Of a stretch of DNA of 64,000 nucleotides, positions 57,581 to 64,000 are shown piece by piece. The DNA is from Pseudacidovorax sp. NFM-22. Its GTDB lineage: Bacteria > Pseudomonadota > Gammaproteobacteria > Burkholderiales > Burkholderiaceae_C. Positions within the stretch are counted from its first letter, which is position 1. Every line of letters begins with the position of its first letter. Where the stretch lies: assembly GCF_021401245.1 (NCBI RefSeq), contig NZ_JACBFY010000004.1, forward strand, positions 1 to 64,000. The letters run 5' to 3'. The translations under genes were made by a program, and so were the position numbers. The notes under the pieces are model-generated. The model worked only from the letters and a program-made list of their open reading frames with translations, did not search any database and was not told the origin of the DNA.

Positions 57581-58846
57581 ATGAAAAAATCTCTAGTTGC
57601 TCTGGCTGCCCTGGCTGTCGCCGGTGTGGCCTCGGCCCAATCGTCGGTGACCCTGTTCGGTATCGTTGACGCTTCCGTGAGCGGCGTGTCGAACAAGAGC
57701 GAACTGGTGACCAACCCCGCGGTTCTGCTGGCCAACCCGTTCGCCTACGCGTTCCTGCCCCAGTCGACCTCGGTGAGCAAGACCGGCCTGAACAACTCGG
57801 CCAACAGCTCCAGCCGTCTGGGCTTCCGCGGCGTGGAAGACCTGGGTGGCGGTCTGGCTGCCAGCTTCTGGCTGGAAGGCGCGCTGTCGAACGACGACGG
57901 CACCGCCAGCGGCTTCAACTTCCAGCGTCGTTCCACCGTGAGCCTGTCGGGCCCCTTCGGTGAAGTGCGTCTGGGTCGTGACTACAAGCCGACGTTCTGG
58001 AACCTGACCGTGTTCGATCCGTTCGGCACGAACGGCGCCGGCACCGCTCTGGTGCAACGCGCCATCAGCGGCAGCACCGCCCTGCCCGGCATCGAAGGCT
58101 CGAACGTCCGCGCCAACAACAGCGTCGGCTACTTCCTGCCCCCGAACCTGGGTGGTTTCTACGGCCAGGCCATGTACAGCTTCAGCGAGCAGACGAAGTA
58201 CGACAACTTCCTGCAAGCCAGCGCCAACAACAACAGCCGCGGTGGCCGTTACTGGGGTGGCCGCTTCGGCTACGCCAACGGTCCCCTGGACGTCGCTGTG
58301 GCCTACGGCGAGCAGATCAACACGTCGAACTTCGCAGTTGGCACCAACAACCTGTCGAAGAACTTCAACGTCGGCGGCAGCTACGACTTCGGCGTCGCCA
58401 AGCTGTTCGCTCAGTACGTGAACGTCAAGGGCACCGTTGACTACTCGGGCGGCAACCAGCCCCTGTTCAACCCCGACACGAAGCTCGACGGCTACCTGCT
58501 GGGCGTGACCGTGCCGGTCGGCGCTGGCCAGATCAAGGCTTCCTACGGCCACGTGAAGACCAAGGTCGACCAGAGCCCCCTGGTGTACCTGACGAACCCC
58601 TTCTTCACGTACAACGCTCCGAAGGCTGACCAGCTGGCTCTGGGCTATGTTCACAACCTGAGCAAGCGCACCGCCCTGTACGCCACCGTGGCCTACATCA
58701 AGAACAAGAACGGCGCCGACTACAGCGCTGGTTCGGGCAACATCACGGCTCCGTACGTTGCCACCTTCACCAACGCCTTCGGCACGGGCACGTACCTGCC
58801 GAAGAACTCGGTGGGCTACGACTTCGGTATCCGCCATTCGTTCTAA
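57581..58846 (+). CDS. Gram-negative porin 2
   Basis: A 421-residue outer-membrane porin with an intact signal peptide, MKKSLVALAALAVAGVASA, cleaved before QSSVTLFGIVD. It has a 16-strand porin pattern with RLGFRGVEDLGGGLAASFWL (typical Burkholderiales), FGEVRLGRDYKPTFWN in the constriction-loop region, and a C-terminal Phe (YDFGIRHSF) for BAM recognition. Codon use is strongly biased to GGC, CTG, AAC and AAG, as in highly expressed genes. It is the functional paralogue of the gene at 54615-55811. Confidence 0.96.
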   Translation: MKKSLVALAALAVAGVASAQSSVTLFGIVDASVSGVSNKSELVTNPAVLLANPFAYAFLPQSTSVSKTGLNNSANSSSRLGFRGVEDLGGGLAASFWLEGALSNDDGTASGFNFQRRSTVSLSGPFGEVRLGRDYKPTFWNLTVFDPFGTNGAGTALVQRAISGSTALPGIEGSNVRANNSVGYFLPPNLGGFYGQAMYSFSEQTKYDNFLQASANNNSRGGRYWGGRFGYANGPLDVAVAYGEQINTSNFAVGTNNLSKNFNVGGSYDFGVAKLFAQYVNVKGTVDYSGGNQPLFNPDTKLDGYLLGVTVPVGAGQIKASYGHVKTKVDQSPLVYLTNPFFTYNAPKADQLALGYVHNLSKRTALYATVAYIKNKNGADYSAGSGNITAPYVATFTNAFGTGTYLPKNSVGYDFGIRHSF

Positions 58847-58886
58847 TCCGATGCTGGCGAAAGCCAGCTGACGATCAAGTTCGACA

Positions 58887-58919
58887 AAGCCACCCGGTGC
58901 AAGCCGGGTGGCTTTTTTC
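58887..58919 (+). terminator. Intrinsic terminator of porin 2
   Basis: AAAGCCACCCGG and CCGGGTGGCTTT form a 12-bp stem with a 6-nt loop, merging into TTTTTT on the plus strand. It begins 41 nt after the porin stop. Confidence 0.92.
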
Positions 58920-59143
58920 ATGGCCGCGGGCCTTCACTGTTTTGACTGGAGTGCCGACCTCAAGGGGTGTTGCGGCGCACTGCCGACGCGCTGGCCGCCT
59001 CTGTCGGCGCTGCGCGCCCTAGTGCTTTCCATGAACCAAAACAGGGCGCTGGGCGCGGTGTTTGGTCTTATGCTCCCTGCGGCCGGGATGCGGTCTGGGC
59101 ATGTCCTTTGCTCTGCATCCTGCTTCGAGGAATTTGCCCACGC

Positions 59144-60124
59144 ATGCTCGCCTTCGTCCTGCGCCGCCTCATCCAGGCCGTCATCGTCATGGTGGCGGTG
59201 GCCTTCATCGCCTTCCTGCTTTTCCAGTATGTGGGCGATCCGGTGGTCTTCCTCCTGGGGCAGGATGCGACGCCCGATCAGATCCGCGAGTTGCGATCGG
59301 CACTCGGCCTCGACCAGCCCTTCTTCGTGCAGTACTGGCACTTCCTGATCAACGCGGCCCAGGGCGAGTTCGGCCTGAGCCTGCGCCAGGGTGCCAAGGT
59401 GTCCAGCCTCATCGCCGAGCGCTTTCCTGCCACATTGGAACTGGCGCTGGTCGCAGCAGGACTCGCGTTGCTGCTGGGCATTCCGATGGGCGTGTATGCG
59501 GCACTGCGCCGCGGCAGCTTCATGAGCCAGATGTTCATGACGCTGTCCCTGCTGGGCGTCTCGCTGCCCACCTTCCTGATCGGCATCCTGCTCATCCTGG
59601 TGTTCGCGGTGCATCTGGGCTGGTTCCCCAGCTTCGGGCGTGGCGACGTGGTGCAGATCGGCTGGTGGCGGACGGGCCTGCTCACGCTCGACGGCTGGCA
59701 CCACCTGGTGCTGCCGGCGGTGACGCTGGCGATCTTCCAACTGACGCTGATCATGCGGCTGGTGCGCGCCGAGATGCTCGAGGTGCTGCGCACCGACTAC
59801 ATCAAGTTCGCGCGGGCGCGGGGCCTTTCGAATCGCGCCATCCATTTCGGCCACGCGCTCAAGAACACGCTGGTGCCGGTGATGACCATCACCGGGCTGC
59901 AACTGGGCGGCCTGATCGCCTTTGCCATCATCACCGAGACCGTGTTCCAGTGGCCCGGCATGGGCCTGCTCTTCATCCAGGCCGTGACCTTCGCCGACAT
60001 CCCGGTGATGGCGGCGTACCTGTGCCTCATCGCGTTGATCTTCGTCGTGATCAACCTGGTCGTGGACCTGCTGTACTTCGCCGTCGATCCGCGGCTGCGC
60101 GTGGGCAAGGCGGGCGGCCACTGA
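59144..60124 (+). CDS. Di/oligopeptide ABC transporter permease (DppB-like)
   Basis: A 326-residue permease with the first-gene signature MLAFVLRRLIQAVIVMVAVA. GDPVVFLLGQDATPDQIREL is the periplasmic loop of the DppB/OppB family. RTDYIKFARARGLSNRAIHFGHALKN is the EAA-like loop that contacts the ATPase. About six membrane helices are visible. It is the first gene of a plus-strand operon with the amidohydrolase, binding protein and second permease. The 220-bp upstream stretch after the porin terminator shows no clear promoter to me. Confidence 0.93.
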   Translation: MLAFVLRRLIQAVIVMVAVAFIAFLLFQYVGDPVVFLLGQDATPDQIRELRSALGLDQPFFVQYWHFLINAAQGEFGLSLRQGAKVSSLIAERFPATLELALVAAGLALLLGIPMGVYAALRRGSFMSQMFMTLSLLGVSLPTFLIGILLILVFAVHLGWFPSFGRGDVVQIGWWRTGLLTLDGWHHLVLPAVTLAIFQLTLIMRLVRAEMLEVLRTDYIKFARARGLSNRAIHFGHALKNTLVPVMTITGLQLGGLIAFAIITETVFQWPGMGLLFIQAVTFADIPVMAAYLCLIALIFVVINLVVDLLYFAVDPRLRVGKAGGH

Positions 60125-60167
60125 TGGGCCCGCGCGAACCCTTTTGCCGCGCCGCGATCCTTCAGCC

Positions 60168-61451
60168 ATGAACACACAACGCCTGTACGCGAACGGCCGG
60201 GCCTTCGAGCACATCGCCCGCTTCCATCCCGAACTCACCGCCTTCCGGCGCGACCTGCATGCGAACCCTGAACTGGGCTTCGAGGAGGTCTACACCTCGG
60301 GGCGGGTCAAGGCTGCACTGCAGGCCTGCGGCGTGGACGAGATCCACACCGGCATCGGCAAGACCGGCGTGGTCGGCATCATCCGTGGCCGCTCCACCGC
60401 CAGCGGCCGCATGATCGGCCTGCGCGCCGACATGGACGCGCTGCCGATCAAGGAAGACAACGACCTGCCCTGGTGCTCGGCCAAGTCGGGCCTGATGCAC
60501 GGTTGCGGCCATGACGGCCACACGGCCATGCTGGTGGGCGCGGCCCGCTACCTGGCCGAGACACGCAACTTCGACGGCACCGCCGTGCTGATCTTCCAGC
60601 CCGGCGAAGAGGGCTTCGCCGGCGCCCGCGTGATGATCGAGGACGGCCTGTTCGAGCGCTTCCCCGTCGATGCCGTCTACGCCATGCACAACTGGCCGGC
60701 GCTGCCCGCCGGCACCATCGGCATCAACCGCGGCGCCATGATGGCGGCGGCCGACCGCATCAGCATCCGCATCACGGGCAAGGGCGGCCATGGCGCGCAT
60801 GCCTACCTGACGGTCGATCCGGTGGTGGTGGCCGCGCACATCATCACGGCGGCGCAGACCATCGCCTCGCGCAACGTTCGGCCCATCGACGCGGCCGTGG
60901 TCAGCCTGTGCGCCGTGCAGGCGGGCGACCTCGATGCCTTCAGCGTCATCCCCGGCACCGCCACGCTGGTGGGCACGGTGCGCACCTTCAACTCGCGCGT
61001 GCAGGTGCAGGTCGAGCAACGCCTGCGCGAGCTGTGCACGCAGGTGGCCGCCGCTTTCGGCGCCACGGCCGAGGTGAGCTACGAGCGCATCTATCCGGCC
61101 ACCATCAACACCGCGCCCGAAGCCCAGTTTGCCGCCGACGTCGCCGCCGCCATCGTGGGCGAGGGCAACGTGGACCGCCACCTGGAGCCCAGCATGGGCG
61201 CCGAGGACTTCTCCTTCATGCTGCAGAAGAAGGCCGGCGCCTACCTGCGCCTCGGCCAGGACGCCCGCGGTGGCGCCTTCCTGCACAACAGCCGCTACGA
61301 CTTCAACGATGACATCCTGCCCCTGGGCGCCGCGCTGCATGCGGGCCTGGTGGAGCAGGGCATGCCCCTGGCCGGTGAAACCGTCCGGGGCGCCGAGGCC
61401 GCCGCCACCCGTGCGGCCTCACCCGACAGGGCCGCCACCGCGGCCCCATGA
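60168..61451 (+). CDS. M20 family amidohydrolase (hippurate hydrolase-like) inside the peptide-transport operon
   Basis: A 427-residue zinc/cobalt-type peptidase of the M20D group. Metal-binding motifs are GLRADMDALPI, MHGCGHDGHTAMLVG, FQPGEEGFAGARVMIEDG and the late LHNSRYDFNDDILPLG. The GGHGAHAYLTVDPVVVAAHI segment is the dimerisation-domain entry. It probably cleaves N-acyl amino acids or peptides brought in by the adjacent transporter. No signal peptide is present. The Ala/Arg-rich C-terminal 25 residues are unusual for the family. Confidence 0.93.
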   Translation: MNTQRLYANGRAFEHIARFHPELTAFRRDLHANPELGFEEVYTSGRVKAALQACGVDEIHTGIGKTGVVGIIRGRSTASGRMIGLRADMDALPIKEDNDLPWCSAKSGLMHGCGHDGHTAMLVGAARYLAETRNFDGTAVLIFQPGEEGFAGARVMIEDGLFERFPVDAVYAMHNWPALPAGTIGINRGAMMAAADRISIRITGKGGHGAHAYLTVDPVVVAAHIITAAQTIASRNVRPIDAAVVSLCAVQAGDLDAFSVIPGTATLVGTVRTFNSRVQVQVEQRLRELCTQVAAAFGATAEVSYERIYPATINTAPEAQFAADVAAAIVGEGNVDRHLEPSMGAEDFSFMLQKKAGAYLRLGQDARGGAFLHNSRYDFNDDILPLGAALHAGLVEQGMPLAGETVRGAEAAATRAASPDRAATAAP

Positions 61452-61491
61452 CCGATCGTCCCGAGCCTTGACCAACCCGAGGAGTGATTCC

Positions 61492-63066
61492 ATGAGCTTC
61501 AAGAAAAAAGCCGCCATCGCGGCCGTGCTGGCGGCAGCCAGCCTGATCGCCGGCGCCCAGACGGTGCGCATCGCCAACCAGGGCGACGCGCTGTCGCTCG
61601 ATCCGCATTCGCTCAATGAATCGCTCCAGCTGTCCGTGGACCTGAACGTCTACGAAGGCCTGACCGACCGCAACAAGGACCTGAGCCTGGCGCCGGGCCT
61701 GGCCACCTCGTGGAAGCAGACGGCGCCCGACACCTGGCGCTTCGAGCTGCGCAAGGGCGTGACCTTCCACGACGGCACGCCTTTCACGGCCGACGATGTG
61801 ATCTTCAGCATCGCCCGTGCGGGCGGCGACGGCTCCGACGTGAAGGCCAAGGTCAACGACATCCAGGAAGTGCGCAAGGTCAACGACCATGCCGTGGACA
61901 TCGTCACCAAGGGCCCCTTCCCGATCCTGCCGGACGTGCTGTCCGACCTCGCCATCATGAGCAAGAAGTGGTGCGAGGAGAACAAGGCCGAGAAGCCCGT
62001 CGACCGACGAAAGGGCATCGAGAACACGGCCTCCTTCAAGGCCAACGGCACCGGTCCCTTCCGCGTGCGCGAGCGCCAGCCCAACGTCCGCACGGTGTTC
62101 GTGCGCAACATGAACTACTGGGGCAAGATCGAAGGCAATGCGCAGGAGGTGATCTTCACGCCCATCGCCAACCCCGCCACGCGCGTCGCGGCGCTGGTCT
62201 CGGGCGAGGTGGACGTGATGGAGCCGGTGCCCGTGCAGGACATCGCCCGCATTAATGCGAGCCCCAGTGCGCGCGTGGTGGTCGGCCCCGAGCTGCGCAC
62301 CATCTTCCTGGGCATGGACCAGAAGCGCGACGAGTTGCTGTACTCCAATGTGAAGGGCAAGAACCCCTTCAAGGACAAGCGCGTGCGCCAGGCCTTCTAC
62401 CAGGCCATCGACATCAACGGCATCCAGAAGACGGTGATGCGTGGCGCCTCGCGGCCCACGGCGCTGATGGTCGGCCCCGGCATCAACGGCTGGACCGAGG
62501 CCCAGGACAAGCGCCTGCCCTACGACCCCGAGGCGGCCAAGAAGCTGCTGGCCGACGCCGGCTACCCCGGTGGCTTCGAGGTCACCATGAACTGCCCGAA
62601 CGACCGCTACGTCAACGACGCGCAGGTCTGCCAGGCCGTGGCGGCCAACCTGGCGCGCATCGGCGTCAAGATCAACCTGGCGGCCGAGACCAAGGGCACC
62701 TACTTCCCCAAGATCCTGCGCCGCGACACCAGCTTCTACCTGCTGGGCTGGACGCCCACCACCTACGACTCGCACAACGCGCTGGACGCGCTGATGCGCT
62801 GCCCCAACGACAAGGACGGCAGCGGCCAGTTCAACCTGGGCGCCTACTGCAATCCCAAGCTCGACGAACTGATCGGCCAGATCAAGTCCGAGACCGACAA
62901 GGCCAAGCGGCAGGGCCTGATCGAAGCGGCCTTCAAGATCCACACCGACGACATCGGCCACCTGCCGCTGCACCAGCAGTCGCTGGCCTGGGGCGTGAGC
63001 AAGAAGGTGTCGCTGACCCAGCGCGCCGACAACTTCATGCCCTTCAAGTGGATCAGCATCAAGTGA
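61492..63066 (+). CDS. Peptide ABC transporter substrate-binding protein (SBP family 5)
   Basis: A 524-residue periplasmic protein. The signal peptide is MSFKKKAAIAAVLAAASLIAGA. The family-5 signatures are DALSLDPHSLNESLQL, VYEGLTDRNKDLSLAPGLA, WRFELRKGVTFHDGTPFTADDV and VRQAFYQAIDINGIQ. It delivers di/oligopeptides or related compounds to the DppB/DppC pair. GAGGAG lies just upstream of the start. Confidence 0.95.
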   Translation: MSFKKKAAIAAVLAAASLIAGAQTVRIANQGDALSLDPHSLNESLQLSVDLNVYEGLTDRNKDLSLAPGLATSWKQTAPDTWRFELRKGVTFHDGTPFTADDVIFSIARAGGDGSDVKAKVNDIQEVRKVNDHAVDIVTKGPFPILPDVLSDLAIMSKKWCEENKAEKPVDRRKGIENTASFKANGTGPFRVRERQPNVRTVFVRNMNYWGKIEGNAQEVIFTPIANPATRVAALVSGEVDVMEPVPVQDIARINASPSARVVVGPELRTIFLGMDQKRDELLYSNVKGKNPFKDKRVRQAFYQAIDINGIQKTVMRGASRPTALMVGPGINGWTEAQDKRLPYDPEAAKKLLADAGYPGGFEVTMNCPNDRYVNDAQVCQAVAANLARIGVKINLAAETKGTYFPKILRRDTSFYLLGWTPTTYDSHNALDALMRCPNDKDGSGQFNLGAYCNPKLDELIGQIKSETDKAKRQGLIEAAFKIHTDDIGHLPLHQQSLAWGVSKKVSLTQRADNFMPFKWISIK

Positions 63067-63111
63067 TCGTCCGGGCGTGAGGGCCGCCATCGGCTGAGTC
63101 CCACGCCGGCA

Positions 63112-63144
63112 CCGCCCCGGCCGTGCAAGACGGCGGCCGGGCGG
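63112..63144 (+). repeat. Hairpin between binding-protein and permease genes
   Basis: CCGCCCCGGCC and GGCCGGGCGG pair with one bulged C around a 12-nt loop, in the 141-nt gap after the binding-protein gene. Such intercistronic stems often raise binding-protein output over permease output. There is no T-run, so it is not a full terminator. Confidence 0.5.
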
Positions 63145-63207
63145 CATGCCCTTCGCTTTGCATGGCCCCGGGCGCCTCGTCGCACGGCGCCCAGAAACTT
63201 TCCCCCG

Positions 63208-64000
63208 ATGAAGAACACGCTCCTCCGTTGGTTCGACAGCGATGTCGGCCACAGCTTCAGGACCTCGCCCGTGGCGGTGGCGGCGGCGGTCATCGCCTTC
63301 GTCTGCATCTTCTGCTCGGTGTTCGCCGGCTGGGTGGCGCCGCACAACCCCTTCGACCTTGCTTCGCTGGAGCTGGGCGACGCGCGGCTGCCGCCGGCCT
63401 GGAGCGAGGGCGGCAGCAGCAAGTACCTGCTGGGCACCGACGACCAGGGGCGCGACATCCTCTCGGCGCTGATCTACGGCGCCCGCATCTCCCTGGTGGT
63501 GGGCGTCGTCTCCGTCATCCTCTCGGTGGTGGTGGGCGTGCTGCTGGGCCTGCTCGCGGGCTTCCTGGGCGGCTGGCTCGATGCCTTCCTGATGCGGCTG
63601 TGCGACGTGATGCTGTCCTTTCCGCCCATCCTGGTGGCGCTGCTGATCGCAGGGGTGGGCCGGGCGCTCTTTCCCAATGCGCACGAGTCGCTGGCCTTCG
63701 GCGTGCTCATCATCTCGATCTCGCTCACCGGCTGGGTGCAGTACGCGCGCACGGTACGCGGTTCCACGCTGGTGGAGCGCAGCAAGGAGTACGTGCAGGC
63801 CGCACGCGTCACCGGCGTGGCGCCGCTGCGCATCATGCTGCGCCACGTGCTGCCCAACGTGACGGGGCCGGTGCTGGTGCTGGCCACCATCCAGGTGGCC
63901 ACGGCCATCATCACCGAGGCCACGCTCAGCTTTCTGGGCGTGGGCGTGCCGCCCACCTCGCCCTCGCTGGGCACGCTGATCCGGGTGGGCAACGACTACC
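63208..64000 (+). CDS. Di/oligopeptide ABC transporter permease (DppC-like), cut by window end
   Basis: 264 codons are visible from ATG 63208, with no stop before the edge. The N-terminal extension KNTLLRWFDSDVGHSFRTSP is followed by the first helix. The DppC/OppC hallmark LLGTDDQGRDILSALIYGARI and the EAA loop (ERSKEYVQAARVTGVAPLRIM) are present. It pairs with the permease at 59144-60124. The ATPase subunits should lie to the right of the window. Confidence 0.92.
   Translation, partial: MKNTLLRWFDSDVGHSFRTSPVAVAAAVIAFVCIFCSVFAGWVAPHNPFDLASLELGDARLPPAWSEGGSSKYLLGTDDQGRDILSALIYGARISLVVGVVSVILSVVVGVLLGLLAGFLGGWLDAFLMRLCDVMLSFPPILVALLIAGVGRALFPNAHESLAFGVLIISISLTGWVQYARTVRGSTLVERSKEYVQAARVTGVAPLRIMLRHVLPNVTGPVLVLATIQVATAIITEATLSFLGVGVPPTSPSLGTLIRVGNDY

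Overview
The window is high-GC DNA from a betaproteobacterium, most likely a Burkholderiales member near Comamonadaceae (Variovorax/Acidovorax/Xylophilus type). Supporting this are the two Burkholderiales-type trimeric porins, the osmC-coq7 neighbourhood, the two-gene cyanophycin synthetase locus and the overall gene style. It reads as ordinary chromosome with several accessory blocks. The start cuts into vgrG and the end cuts into a peptide ABC permease gene.

Layout. (1) 1-5622: the 3' part of a type VI secretion vgrG whose C-terminus carries a putative HExxH metallopeptidase effector domain. It is followed by two tandem exported putative immunity proteins; the second copy still drags along a fragment of the vgrG 3' end. 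(2) 5660-19235 (minus): a complete Flp/Tad pilus operon (flp, tadV, cpaB, rcpA, tadZ, tadA, tadB, tadC, tadD, DUF3613, two TadE-like, tadG) ending in a sigma-54-type regulator. (3) 19746-23544 (minus): an L,D-transpeptidase, a TPR/NTF2-like protein and two paralogous small exported Cys-containing proteins. (4) 23715-31456: a cyanophycin cluster, cphA and the degenerate cphA' on minus, divergent from an ABC exporter and a DUF1854 protein. (5) 31520-39685: vapBC-like toxin-antitoxin, queC, an SbmA/YddA-like ABC protein, a mini-lipoprotein, DUF1810, a 5'-nucleotidase, a hot-dog protein, an enoyl-CoA hydratase and a class II Fic protein. (6) 39769-51747: a type II secretion operon gspGHIJKLMNDE-x-F on minus, with gspC divergent. 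(7) 51765-58919: ilvA, an orphan integrase, two close porin paralogues, osmC and coq7. One porin has lost its normal 5' end; directly upstream of it lies a short, apparently non-coding transcription unit. (8) 59144-64000: an oligopeptide/dipeptide ABC operon with an embedded M20 amidohydrolase.

The secretion theme is strong: a T6SS effector tip, a Tad pilus and a T2SS lie within 50 kb. The most interesting unexplained items are the roughly 90-nt putative small RNA at 55899-55989 (strong promoter, three hairpins, anti-Shine-Dalgarno-like pyrimidine stretch, intrinsic terminator), the beheaded porin next to it, and the effector/immunity duplication at 3400-5622. All calls come from reading the sequence and remembered family features; no database search was run.
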